64,000 nucleotides of DNA from RXIX01 sp003989075 (GTDB lineage: Bacteria; Pseudomonadota; Gammaproteobacteria; Competibacterales; Competibacteraceae): contig JAKOYN010000171.1 in the NCBI GenBank assembly GCA_029780415.1, forward strand, positions 17,931 through 81,930, written 5' to 3'. Shown piece after piece: positions 32,675 to 42,690 of the stretch (position 1 is the first letter of the stretch; every line of letters starts with the position of its first letter). Under the pieces are notes generated by a model. It saw only the letters and a list, made by a program, of their open reading frames with translations, was not told the origin of the DNA and made no database searches. The position numbers and the translations under genes were made by a program.

Positions 32675-34459
32675 ATGACGAATAACACCTTCTTCCGCAC
32701 CAAGCGCACTGTTAACTTCCGGTCTTTCCGCAAACTCTCCATCGCCTCGTCCATGATCCTGGCACTCACGGCCAGCTATGCCACTGATGTGTTCGCCGCC
32801 CCCCAAAAAGCTGAAGGGCGCATCCTGGTCGGAACGCAAGCCGGCCTCAGTGATAATGAACTTGACAAGATTCTCAAACCGCACGGCGGCAAAGCCATTG
32901 GCCACATCCGCCAGATCAATCTGCATGTGGTTCAGGTACCCCCGCAGGCTGAGGAAGCGGTAGCGCGTGCACTGACCAAAAATCCACATGTCAAGTTTGC
33001 CGAGCCGGATATGCTGGTGGAAGCGGAACAAATCCCTGATGATCCCAACTATGCCAGCGCTTGGCATCTACCCAAGATTCAGGCCCCAACCGCATGGGAT
33101 AACAGCCAGGGTAGCGGCGTCATTATTGCGATTCTCGACACCGGTGTAGATGCCAGTCATCCCGATCTAGCCGGCAATCTGGTCGCCGGCTGGAACCCGG
33201 TTTCGGGCAATACCGATACGTCTGATGTCTATGGACATGGCACTAAAGTAGCCGGTTCGGCAGCGGCGATGGCCAATAACGGCGTCGGAGTCGTTGGCGT
33301 GGCAGGATCGGCCCGCATTATGCCGATTCGTATCACCAACGATCCCACCGGCTATGCCTATTGGAGCAATATCGCCAATGGCCTGACCTGGGCTGCCGAT
33401 CATGGCGCACAGGTTGCCAATATCAGCTATGAAGCCACCAGCAGTTCCTCAATTGCCAGTGCTGCTCAGTATCTGCGTAGTAAGGGCGGTGTCACTGTGG
33501 TAGCTGCGGGTAATTCGAGCACCGATCCTGGCTACAGCGATAGCCCGTACATGATTTCGGTCTCCGCCACCGATAGCAATGATGCCAAGGCCAGTTGGTC
33601 CAACTTTGGCTATTTCGTCGATGTCGCCGCGCCCGGCGTGAGCATCTGGACGACCACGAACGGCGGTGGTTACGGCGCGGTGAGCGGCACCTCATTTGCC
33701 AGTCCGGTCACTGCGGGCGTGGTAGCGCTGATGATGGCGGCCAACCCCAGCCTGCCGCCTGCGACGCTGGAACAGGTTCTTGAGAACACCGCCACCGATC
33801 TTGGCGATGCCGGCTGGGACACCGCCTATGGCTATGGCCGGGTCAATGCAGCGGCGGCGGTGCAAACCGCGCTGCAGACGCAGGCCGCCGATACCCAGGC
33901 CCCGAGCACCTCGATCACCTCACCCAGCAGCGGCAGCAAGGTTGCCGGTGTAGCAACGGTCAGCGTCAGCGCCAACGACAACGTCGGTGTCACCCGCGTC
34001 GAGTTGTACGCCGCTGGCAAGCTGGTCGCCAGCGATACCACCGCGCCCTTCGGCTTCAGTTGGGACACCACTGCACAGGCGGATGGCGCGACTTCCCTGG
34101 TTGCGTATGCCTATGACGCCGCTGGCAATAAGGGCATCTCCAGCAACGTATCGGTCACGGTGGACAATATCCCCGACGTAGCCGATACCCTTGCACCCAC
34201 CGTGCAGATCAGTAATCCGGTCAATGGCGCCAAGCTGATCGGCACCAACATCACCATCAACGTCAATGCATCCGACAACGTGGGCGTAACCAGGACCACC
34301 TGCGCGGTTGATGGTCAGGTGCTGGGCATCAGCAGCAGCGCGACGCTGAAATGCACCTGGAATATCAAGAAAGTCGCGGCAGGCATCCATAACATCAGCG
34401 CTACCGCCGAGGATGCGGCGGGCAACAAATCCACCACATCCATCCAGGTCACCAAATAA
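32675..34459 (+). CDS. Secreted S8 (subtilisin-like) serine protease with two bacterial Ig-like domains
   Basis: A 594-residue exported protease. Order: a signal peptide with an extended basic N-region (cleavage near VFAA, residue 42), an I9/fervidolysin-like prodomain (about 48-120), the S8 catalytic domain (about 130-400) with D155 (AILDTGVDASHPDL), H188 (GHGTKVAGSAAA), N280 (AAGN) and S340 (SGTSFASPVTAG), and two Ig-like domains (about 400-497 and 503-594) with the repeated NDNVGVTRVEL / SDNVGVTRTT and YDAAGNKG / EDAAGNKS motifs. The Ig modules suggest attachment to surfaces or polysaccharide. Expression is predicted to depend on c-di-GMP through the riboswitch at 32495-32590. A terminator follows the gene. 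Confidence 0.94.
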   Translation: MTNNTFFRTKRTVNFRSFRKLSIASSMILALTASYATDVFAAPQKAEGRILVGTQAGLSDNELDKILKPHGGKAIGHIRQINLHVVQVPPQAEEAVARALTKNPHVKFAEPDMLVEAEQIPDDPNYASAWHLPKIQAPTAWDNSQGSGVIIAILDTGVDASHPDLAGNLVAGWNPVSGNTDTSDVYGHGTKVAGSAAAMANNGVGVVGVAGSARIMPIRITNDPTGYAYWSNIANGLTWAADHGAQVANISYEATSSSSIASAAQYLRSKGGVTVVAAGNSSTDPGYSDSPYMISVSATDSNDAKASWSNFGYFVDVAAPGVSIWTTTNGGGYGAVSGTSFASPVTAGVVALMMAANPSLPPATLEQVLENTATDLGDAGWDTAYGYGRVNAAAAVQTALQTQAADTQAPSTSITSPSSGSKVAGVATVSVSANDNVGVTRVELYAAGKLVASDTTAPFGFSWDTTAQADGATSLVAYAYDAAGNKGISSNVSVTVDNIPDVADTLAPTVQISNPVNGAKLIGTNITINVNASDNVGVTRTTCAVDGQVLGISSSATLKCTWNIKKVAAGIHNISATAEDAAGNKSTTSIQVTK

Positions 34460-34531
34460 CAACCCCTTTGCCATACCTGGGCTTGTGACGGAATACCACG
34501 CGATCCCCGGTATTCCGCGATGATCTGAGCC

Positions 34532-34566
34532 AAAGCCCGTTCCAGTAAGGAATGGGCTTTTTTTAT
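34532..34566 (+). terminator. Rho-independent terminator after the S8 protease gene
   Basis: Stem AAAGCCCGTTCC with near complement GGAATGGGCTTT around a short AGTAA loop, followed by a T-run (TTTTTTTAT). It lies 73 bases after the stop of the protease gene and ends 10 bases before the stop of convergent dusA, and could serve both strands. Confidence 0.85.
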
Positions 34567-34575
34567 ACCGAAACC

Positions 34576-35541
34576 CTACCCTGCCACCCGCGCCAGAGCG
34601 GTCTCGATCACCTCGACTCCCGCGCCACGCCGGCAGGCTAATTCGCTCAGAGTGCGTCGCCAGGCCCGCGCGCCGGGCACACCCTGAAACAGGCCCAGGA
34701 TATGCCGGGTCATGCTGTGCAGCGGCGTTCCCTGGCACAGTTGCCGCTCCACATAGGGCAGAAACGCCTCAATCACCTGTCGCCGACTCAATAGCGGCGT
34801 TGCATCGCCAAACAGGCGCGCATCGACCTCTGCCAGCAGATAGGGATTTTCATAGGCGGCGCGACCGATCATCACACCGTCAACCCACGCCAGTTGCTCA
34901 ACCACCTGATCCAGACCGGTCAGGCCGCCGTTGAGAACGATCGTCAGGTCGGGAAAATCCCGCTTGAGCTGGTGCGCCACGTCATAGCGCAGAGGCGGAA
35001 TCTCGCGGTTCTCGCGCGGACTCAAGCCCTGCAGCCAGGCCTTGCGCGCATGGATGATGAACACCGCGCAACCACCTGCCGCGACCCGACCAATAAAATC
35101 GACCAGTTCCGCATAGGAATCGCGCTCGTCGATGCCGATGCGGGTCTTGACCGTGACCGGAACTGCCACTGCCGCACACATCGCCGCCACGCAATCGGCC
35201 ACCCGATCCGGCTCGGCCATCAGGCATGCCCCAAAGCGCCCCGACTGCACCCGGTCGCTCGGACAGCCAACATTCAGGTTCACCTCGTCATAACCAAACT
35301 CCACCGCAATGCGCGCACACTGCGCCAGATCAGCAGGATCACTGCCGCCCAGTTGCAGGGCCAGCGGATGCTCGGCCGGATCGTAGCCCAGCAGCCAATC
35401 GCGATCGCCGCGCAGTGCAGCGCCGGTCGTGACCATCTCGGTGTACAACAGCGTGCGCCGACTCAGCAGGCGCAGAAAGTACCGGCAGTGCCGGTCGGTC
35501 CAATCGAGCATGGGCGCAACTGACAGCAGGCGATTGAGCAT
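34576..35541 (-). CDS. dusA: tRNA-dihydrouridine(20/20a) synthase
   Basis: FMN-dependent enzyme reducing U20/U20a in the tRNA D-loop. From the ATG at 35541 it has 321 residues. The N-terminus (LLSVAPMLDWTDRHCRYFLR) and the catalytic cysteine in VNLNVGCPSDRVQSGRFGACLM match DusA rather than DusB or DusC, and NGGLTGLDQV and IGRAAYENPYL bind FMN. A GTG four codons upstream (35553) follows an AGGGCGG and may be the true start. The longer open frame to 35769 overlaps the hydrolase gene and is not supported. Confidence 0.94.
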   Translation of the reverse strand: MLNRLLSVAPMLDWTDRHCRYFLRLLSRRTLLYTEMVTTGAALRGDRDWLLGYDPAEHPLALQLGGSDPADLAQCARIAVEFGYDEVNLNVGCPSDRVQSGRFGACLMAEPDRVADCVAAMCAAVAVPVTVKTRIGIDERDSYAELVDFIGRVAAGGCAVFIIHARKAWLQGLSPRENREIPPLRYDVAHQLKRDFPDLTIVLNGGLTGLDQVVEQLAWVDGVMIGRAAYENPYLLAEVDARLFGDATPLLSRRQVIEAFLPYVERQLCQGTPLHSMTRHILGLFQGVPGARAWRRTLSELACRRGAGVEVIETALARVAG

Positions 35542-35608
35542 GAAGGGGTTCACCGCGCCGCCCTGTCGTCGCGGGCAACAGGGCGGATATGAGCTTGTGG
35601 ATGGAACT

Positions 35609-36409
35609 TCAGTTGGAGGCGGGCCCGGCTGGAGCGAAGGACTCATTAAAGAATTGCCGCATCGCCGCCCAGGAGCGTTGATCAGCCTTGGCGTTGTAGG
35701 CCGCGCCCTTGCTGTTATCGCTGCCATTGGCAGGATTGGTAAAGCCATGCACCGCACCGCCATAGGCAATCAGTTGCCAGTCCACGCCCGCTGCGCGCAT
35801 CTCGTCCTCAAAGGCCGCAACCTGCGCCGCCGGCACATAGGGATCATCGGCGCCGTGCAAGGCCAGCACCTTGGCGCGAATCTGCCGGGCATCCTGCACC
35901 TTCAGAGTATCCAGCCCCCCGTGGAAACTGACTACGCCAGCCAGATCGGCACCGCTGCGCGCCAGTTCCAGCACCGCCGTACCGCCAAAGCAGTAGCCGA
36001 TGGCGGCCACCTGCAGCGGATCGACGCCGGCCTGCGCCTTGAGCGCTTCCAGTCCGGCCGCAGTCCGCGCCCGCAGCAACGCCCGGTCACTCTTGTATTG
36101 CGTGGACAGTGCCTTGGCCTCGGCGACATCGGCAGCCACCTTGCCATCACCATAAATATCCGCGGCCAGCGCCACATAGCCCAGCTCGGCCAGTTGCTCG
36201 GCACGGCGCTTGGCATAGTCATTCAGGCCCATCCATTCATGTACCACCAGCACGCCGGGTACCGGCCCCTTGATCTCGGCGGGCCGGGCCAGATAGCCCA
36301 CCAGGCGCGTGTCGCCCTGGCGATATTCAACGGTACGGGTTTCAACAGCAGCAGCCTGGACCAGCACCGGCATCCACACAACCAGCAGTGATAACACGAA
36401 GCGAACCAT
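35609..36409 (-). CDS. Secreted dienelactone hydrolase family protein
   Basis: A 266-residue alpha/beta-hydrolase of the dienelactone hydrolase family, with an N-terminal signal peptide (VRFVLSLLVVWMPVLVQA) that points to the periplasm. The nucleophile is cysteine in AIGYCFGGTAVLEL, the acid is in LHGADDPYVPA and the histidine in GGAVHGFTNPANG. The ATG at 36409 follows GGAGGAATCC. DLH enzymes open lactone rings, but exported members have mostly unknown substrates. Its neighbours dusA and pyrD give no hint. Confidence 0.9.
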   Translation of the reverse strand: MVRFVLSLLVVWMPVLVQAAAVETRTVEYRQGDTRLVGYLARPAEIKGPVPGVLVVHEWMGLNDYAKRRAEQLAELGYVALAADIYGDGKVAADVAEAKALSTQYKSDRALLRARTAAGLEALKAQAGVDPLQVAAIGYCFGGTAVLELARSGADLAGVVSFHGGLDTLKVQDARQIRAKVLALHGADDPYVPAAQVAAFEDEMRAAGVDWQLIAYGGAVHGFTNPANGSDNSKGAAYNAKADQRSWAAMRQFFNESFAPAGPASN

Positions 36410-36498
36410 CAGGATTCCTCCCACGGTGGTTTAACGCCCGGTTTGGGCTCTGCTGTAGACCGTGACACGGTGGCATCGGGTTCCCGGTGTAAAGAGAT

Positions 36499-37521
36499 TC
36501 AGCGCAGCGCCTGCACCACCTCACGCACCAGTGGCGGCCCGCGATAGATGAAGCCGGTATAAATCTGCACCAGACTGGCACCGGCGGCGAGCTTGGCTGC
36601 AGCATCGGCACCGCTCATGATCCCGCCCGCGGCAATGATCGGCACCTGGCCTTCAAGAATCGCCGCCAATTGCCGCACCACCGCTGTCGAGCGCTCCAGC
36701 AGCGGCGCGCCACTCAAACCGCCGGCCTGCTCGGCATGGGCCAGGCCCTCGACCCCAGCACGGGAAAAGGTAGTATTGGTCGCAATCACGCCATCAATGC
36801 CGTGCTGGCGCAGCGCCTGCCCGACTGCCGGCAGGTCGGCATCGCCCAGGTCCGGGGCAATCTTAACCACCAGCGGCACATAGCGGCCAAACTCCGCCGC
36901 CAGCCGGCCCTGCTCAGTCTTCAGGCTGCTCAGCAACTGTTCCAGCGCCGCGCCGTACTGCAAATCGCGCAGGCCAACGGTATTGGGCGAGGAAATATTG
37001 ACAGTTACATAACTGGCCCAGGCATAGACCTTGCGCAGGCAGATCAGGTAGTCCTCGGTAGCACGCTCAACCGGTGTATCAGCATTCTTGCCAATATTGA
37101 TACCAAGCACGCCCTGAAACCGGGCCTGCCGCACCCGATCGACCAGATAGTCGACGCCCTTGTTGTTAAATCCCATGCGGTTGATCAGGGCCTGGGCCTG
37201 CGGCAGGCGGAACAGGCGCGGCTTGGGATTGCCCGGCTGCGGGCGCGGCGTGACCGTGCCGATCTCGACGAAACCAAAGCCCAGCGCCGACCAGGCGTTG
37301 ATACATTCACCATTCTTATCCAGCCCGGCCGCCAGCCCGACCGGATTGGGAAAATCCAGACCCATCACCCGACACGGCACCGCCGGTACACAGCCCCCCC
37401 CCAGCCAGCGCAGCGGTTGCCGGGGCGCTGCGCCCATCAGAGTCAGTGTCCAGTCATGGGCGGTCTCAGGATCGAGCTTGAACAGCAAAGAGCGAAGCAC
37501 TGGATAAAACACATCGAGCAT
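36499..37521 (-). CDS. pyrD: Dihydroorotate dehydrogenase (quinone), class 2
   Basis: Membrane-associated FMN enzyme oxidising dihydroorotate to orotate in pyrimidine synthesis, with quinone as acceptor. From the ATG at 37521 it has 340 residues (E. coli 336). The amphipathic N-terminal segment DVFYPVLRSLLFKLDPETAHD marks class 2. VGLAAGLDKNGECINA, GFGFVEIGTVTPRPQPGNPKPRLFRL, VNISSPNT with the catalytic serine, and LVKIAPDL complete the family. The frame is open upstream but the chosen start gives the standard N-terminus. Confidence 0.96.
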   Translation of the reverse strand: MLDVFYPVLRSLLFKLDPETAHDWTLTLMGAAPRQPLRWLGGGCVPAVPCRVMGLDFPNPVGLAAGLDKNGECINAWSALGFGFVEIGTVTPRPQPGNPKPRLFRLPQAQALINRMGFNNKGVDYLVDRVRQARFQGVLGINIGKNADTPVERATEDYLICLRKVYAWASYVTVNISSPNTVGLRDLQYGAALEQLLSSLKTEQGRLAAEFGRYVPLVVKIAPDLGDADLPAVGQALRQHGIDGVIATNTTFSRAGVEGLAHAEQAGGLSGAPLLERSTAVVRQLAAILEGQVPIIAAGGIMSGADAAAKLAAGASLVQIYTGFIYRGPPLVREVVQALR

Positions 37522-38244
37522 GGCAGTCCCCTGGCACAACCGTATTTGGAACAGAGAGGAATCAGGAACAGAGCAGCGCGCCATATCCCCGGCCCCGGCC
37601 CTGCGGCCTGGGTCCGGATAGGCCCTCTTTCGTCACAACCAAAAGACACGAGCAAAGACCGGCTCTTTATGGTGACATTTACGCCGATTCCGACCCTGTT
37701 CCAGCCTGGATTTCGGGCCGCTATTCTGGCGTATTTTTCGCCTTTTGGGACCTGTTGAGGGCTTTGAAAGGCAATTTTTCACAAATAATGTGACGCTAAC
37801 CTAGACAATATCATGGATTCTGTAGATACTTTTATCATCACTATTTGGGCCCTGAGTCTTATTTGTGGTACTAAAAGCACATAATCCATAATGGAATTAG
37901 CGCAGTGCTCAGGAACCCACTTGTTTTCAAGATGATATGCCCGAATTGCTGCGCGCGATCCCATCATGGCAAGGCTATTGCGGCTGCCCGGACAAGACAC
38001 TCGTTAGAGTACACAGACGGCATTACGCAGCCGAACCAGCTGACCAATCGGTCGGTGGCGTTGCAACACTCTGAATCACGGGACGGGATCCGCGCGATTC
38101 AGAATAAAACGTTACGGAAGACCACTGCTATTCCAGCACGCTCTTCCGCCTGATCTGTCAGGCAGGCAGATCACCAGGATAAACAGGATTGCCGGTCATC
38201 ACGGGTCCGCGGCGGTCCAAAGACAGGGTTACAGGTAGGTTGCC
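37522..38244. other. Long intergenic region upstream of the VpsR-like regulator gene
   Basis: About 720 bases with no convincing gene, less GC-rich around 37750-37900. Short open frames occur (82 codons at 37905-38153 on the plus strand, 73 codons at 37779-38000 on the minus strand) but have no recognisable family and no ribosome binding site. An inverted repeat TGATCTG-N9-CAGATCA lies at 38151-38173, 72 bases before the regulator ATG. Promoters for pyrD and the regulator must be here, but I cannot place them. Confidence 0.5.
38151..38173. promoter_or_regulatory. Inverted repeat, possible operator
   Basis: TGATCTG and CAGATCA separated by nine bases form a perfect 7-base dyad 72 bases upstream of the regulator start at 38245. 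Two-fold sites of this size suit dimeric regulators such as Fis-type HTH proteins, so autoregulation is possible. This rests only on symmetry and position. Confidence 0.35.
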
Positions 38245-39588
<1,344 letters not shown>

Positions 39589-39732
39589 GCATCGCCACGC
39601 GACCTGGATCAATCGGTCCGGGTCGCACGGCATCACCGCTGTGGACTATCGCGCACAAATCATGACCATAAGCCGGCATGCGCTTCGATCTGCAGCGTCG
39701 TATGGAGATGCGTCGGAAGAAACGGGACGGGA

Positions 39733-39808
39733 TGGCGCTCCCTAGGGGTTTCGAACCCCTGTTCCCGCCGTGAGAGGGCGGTGTCCTAGGCCACTAGACG
39801 AAGGGAGC
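39733..39808 (-). tRNA. tRNA-Glu (anticodon CUC)
   Basis: A 76-base cloverleaf on the minus strand beginning GCTCCCTTCGTCTAGTGGCC. The acceptor stem GCTCCCT pairs with AGGGAGC. The anticodon stem CCGCC/GGCGG encloses CTCTCAC with anticodon CTC. The T loop GGTTCGAACC is intact, and discriminator G is followed by an encoded CCA. It closely resembles E. coli tRNA-Glu, which has UUC. It lies between the VpsR-like gene and pcnB. Confidence 0.96.
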
Positions 39809-39840
39809 AGAACGGACTGACATCCTTGAAGGAAAGCCGT

Positions 39841-41235
39841 ATTATACGCACGCCTCCGGATCATACAAGAGCTTGTGAACGTTCCTTGGAACCCAGCACC
39901 CCTCTTCAACCGCTCATCATCCCACGCCCCGAGCACACGCTGTCGCGTGCCCAGATCAGCCCTGCCGCCCTGAAAGTGCTCTATCGGCTTCACGAGGCCG
40001 GCTATCGCGCCTGCCTGGTCGGCGGTGGCGTGCGCGATCTGCTGCTCGGTCGCGAGCCCAAGGACTTCGACATCGCCACCGATGCCCGTCCCGAACAGGT
40101 CCACAAGCTGTTCCGCAACGCCCGGCTGATTGGCCGTCGCTTTCGGCTGGCCCATGTCCAGTTCGGCGCCGAAATTATCGAAGTCGCCACCTTTCGCGCC
40201 CACGGCACCGACAGCGAGGATGGTGACGGCGCGGTAGTCGAGCAGGCCGAGGATGGGCGCATCCTCAGCGACAATGTCTACGGCAGCATTGAAGAGGATG
40301 CCTGGCGGCGCGATTTCACACTCAATGCCCTGTACTACGATATCGCCAATTTTGCGGTACTCGATTACGTCGGCGGCCTTACCGACCTGCGCGCCGGCCT
40401 GATTCGCCTGATCGGCGATCCACTGCAGCGCTACCGCGAGGATCCGGTACGGATGCTGCGCGCGGTGCGCTTTGCCGCCAAGCTCGGTTTCCGCCTTGAT
40501 CCGGCCACCGAGGCGCCGCTGCCCCGCTTTGGCCACCTGCTGGAAAAGATTCCGCCGGCACGGCTGTTTGAAGAAGTACTCAAGCTGTTCCTCGGGGGCT
40601 GCGCCCTGCAAAGCTTCGAGCTGCTGCGCCATTACCGGCTGTTTGGCTGGCTGTTCCCAGCAACCGAACGTTGCCTGAGCCACCAGCAGCAGCACTATCC
40701 CAAGACCCTGCTGGCACGCACCCTGGCCAGTACCGACGAGCGTCTGGCCGCTGGCCTATCCACCCACCCGGCATTCCTGTTCGCGGCGCTGCTGTGGGAG
40801 CCGCTGCGCGAGCGCTGGCACCGGCTCGAAGACGAGGGCATGGACGGCAGCGAGGCGCTGCAGGCAGCCGCTGATGCAGTGATCCAGGCGCAGTTACGCC
40901 ACACTGCCCTGCCACGCCGCTACAGCCTGCCCATGCGGGAAATCTGGGAGATGCAGCCGCGCCTGGCCGCTATCACCGGCAAGCGCCCGTTGCGGCTGCT
41001 GAGCCATCCACGCTTTCGCGCCGGTTACGACTTTCTGCTGCTACGGGCCGAGGCTGATGAGCAAGCGGCGGAACTGGCCCGCTGGTGGACCGGCTTTCTG
41101 GCCCTGGACGATACCGGACGTGCCATCGCCACCCAGCCGCCAGCCAAGGCCCCTGCTGCGGGCAAGAGCAAATCACGCCGCCGGCGCAAGGCTCGCGCCA
41201 GCGCAACAGATGCCACGCCGCCGGCTGAATCCTGA
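39841..41235 (+). CDS. pcnB: Poly(A) polymerase I, probably with a non-ATG start
   Basis: RNA polyadenylating enzyme that promotes RNA decay, of the class II nucleotidyltransferase family. About 464 residues, with the active-site LVGGGVRDLLLGREPKDFDIATDA, RRFRLAHVQFG, the RRDFTLNALYY segment and YREDPVRMLRAVRFAAKLGF. The C-terminal tail is basic (SKSRRRRKARAS) as in E. coli PcnB. No in-frame ATG precedes the conserved region. The ATT at 39841 is preceded by AAGGA seven bases away, and TTG codons at 39826 and 39886 are alternatives. E. coli pcnB is known to use AUU. The folK-panB-panC genes follow. Confidence 0.93.
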   Translation: MIRTPPDHTRACERSLEPSTPLQPLIIPRPEHTLSRAQISPAALKVLYRLHEAGYRACLVGGGVRDLLLGREPKDFDIATDARPEQVHKLFRNARLIGRRFRLAHVQFGAEIIEVATFRAHGTDSEDGDGAVVEQAEDGRILSDNVYGSIEEDAWRRDFTLNALYYDIANFAVLDYVGGLTDLRAGLIRLIGDPLQRYREDPVRMLRAVRFAAKLGFRLDPATEAPLPRFGHLLEKIPPARLFEEVLKLFLGGCALQSFELLRHYRLFGWLFPATERCLSHQQQHYPKTLLARTLASTDERLAAGLSTHPAFLFAALLWEPLRERWHRLEDEGMDGSEALQAAADAVIQAQLRHTALPRRYSLPMREIWEMQPRLAAITGKRPLRLLSHPRFRAGYDFLLLRAEADEQAAELARWWTGFLALDDTGRAIATQPPAKAPAAGKSKSRRRRKARASATDATPPAES

Positions 41236-41250
41236 GTGCGTCCTGCCCCT

Positions 41251-41784
41251 ATGCACCCGCTGCGCGCCTATATCGGCATTGGCAGCAACTTGGATGATCC
41301 GCTGGCCCAGGTGCGCGCCGCTCTGCAGGCACTGGCCGCCCTGCCTGCAAGCCAGCTGAGCACCTGTTCACCGCTGTATCGCAGTGTTCCGGTCGGCGGC
41401 CCACCCGGTCAGCCCGACTATCTGAACGCCGTTGCTGCGCTCGATACCCGGCTGTCCGCTGATCAACTGCTGCGGGCACTGCAGGCCATCGAAGCCGCGC
41501 AGGGCCGCGTCCGTGAGCTGCGCTGGGGACCGCGCACCCTGGACCTGGATCTGCTGCTCTATGCCGACCTGGTCCGCGATGATGCCTGGCTGACCCTGCC
41601 GCACCCGCGCCTGCAGGAGCGGGCTTTTGTTCTGTATCCCCTGCACGACATCGCCCCCGGTCTGGAACTGCCCGGAGGCGGAATGTTGAGTAAATTACTC
41701 CTAAAATGCCCGCCTCAGGGCCTGGAACGTCTGGACAGCCCCACTATAGCGGGTACGATAAAGCCGCCCGTTCCAACCCCATAA
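41251..41784 (+). CDS. folK: 2-amino-4-hydroxy-6-hydroxymethyldihydropteridine pyrophosphokinase, copy 2
   Basis: Second HPPK of the window, 177 residues. It begins HPLRAYIGIGSNLDDPLAQV and has the intact signature RWGPRTLDLDLLLYADL with the metal-binding aspartates, followed by HPRLQERAFVLYPL. It starts 15 bases after pcnB and 70 bases before panB, the order found in many gammaproteobacteria, so this is probably the main enzyme. Its C-terminal 25 residues are Pro/Leu-rich and beyond the usual family end. Copy 1 at 23921 is paired with folB. Confidence 0.95.
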   Translation: MHPLRAYIGIGSNLDDPLAQVRAALQALAALPASQLSTCSPLYRSVPVGGPPGQPDYLNAVAALDTRLSADQLLRALQAIEAAQGRVRELRWGPRTLDLDLLLYADLVRDDAWLTLPHPRLQERAFVLYPLHDIAPGLELPGGGMLSKLLLKCPPQGLERLDSPTIAGTIKPPVPTP

Positions 41785-41854
41785 CCACGACCTCCCCCGA
41801 ATCCGCCGCCGCCATCCCTCTGCGTCACTGGCGCGGCCGCAGCTAGAGCACGCC

Positions 41855-42673
41855 ATGTACCTGGAACCGTCGAACCGAAAGCCGATTACCTTGACCACCC
41901 TGGCGAAAATGAAGCGCGAGCAACACAAGTTCGCGGTTCTGACCGCCTATGACGCCAGCTTTGCGGCGCTGATCGATGCCGCCGGAGTCGAAGTCATCCT
42001 GGTGGGCGATTCGCTGGGCATGGTGGTACAGGGCCAGCCCACCACCGTGCCGGTCACCATCGAGGACATGATCTATCACACCCGCATGGTGGCGCGCGGC
42101 TGCAGCACGGCGCTGCTGATGGCCGACATGCCCTTTGCCAGCTATGCCACACCCGAGCAGGCGCTGCGCAATGCCGCCCGATTGATGCAGGAAGGCGGCG
42201 CCCAAATCGTGAAGCTGGAAGGCGGCGCCTGGCTGGTCGAGACCGTGCGCCTGCTCAGCCGCAACGGCATTCCGGTCTGCGTGCATCTGGGCCTGCTGCC
42301 GCAGTCGGTGCACAAGCTCGGCGGCTACCGGGTACAGGGCCGCGAGGAACCCGCCGCCCGGCAGATCATCGACGAGGCGCTGCTGCTGCAGGAGGCCGGT
42401 GCCGATCTGGCGCTGGTGGAATGCATTCCGGCGGAACTGGGCGCGCGACTGACCGAGGCGCTGGCGATTCCGCTGATCGGCATTGGGGCCGGAGCGGGCT
42501 GCGATGCGCAGGTCCTGGTCAGTTATGACATGCTCAACATCACCGCCGGGCGCCGCCCGAAATTTTCCAAAAACTTCCTGACCGGTCAGGACAGCCTGCA
42601 GGCGGCCGTCGCCGAATATGTGCGCGCTGTCAAGAGCGGCGAATTTCCCGGTCCCGAACATTGCATCGCCTGA
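41855..42673 (+). CDS. panB: 3-methyl-2-oxobutanoate hydroxymethyltransferase
   Basis: First committed enzyme of pantothenate synthesis, which adds a hydroxymethyl group from methylenetetrahydrofolate to ketoisovalerate. The 272-residue protein shows TAYDASFAALIDAAGVEVILVGDSLGMV with the metal-binding aspartate, ADMPFASYATPEQAL, VKLEGG and AHLGLLPQSVHKLGGY-type sequence (here VHLGLLPQSVHKLGGY), and IPLIGIGAGAGCDAQVLVSYD. It is followed 17 bases later by panC. The folate-using chemistry next to folK is a common pairing. Confidence 0.97.
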   Translation: MYLEPSNRKPITLTTLAKMKREQHKFAVLTAYDASFAALIDAAGVEVILVGDSLGMVVQGQPTTVPVTIEDMIYHTRMVARGCSTALLMADMPFASYATPEQALRNAARLMQEGGAQIVKLEGGAWLVETVRLLSRNGIPVCVHLGLLPQSVHKLGGYRVQGREEPAARQIIDEALLLQEAGADLALVECIPAELGARLTEALAIPLIGIGAGAGCDAQVLVSYDMLNITAGRRPKFSKNFLTGQDSLQAAVAEYVRAVKSGEFPGPEHCIA

Positions 42674-42690
42674 TGGCCGAGGAACACCCC

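Noticed and set aside
37779..38153. Two short frames (73 and 82 codons) in the gap before the VpsR-like gene
   Set aside because: No recognisable family, no ribosome binding site and irregular composition. Considered as a decayed transposase but no motif supports it.
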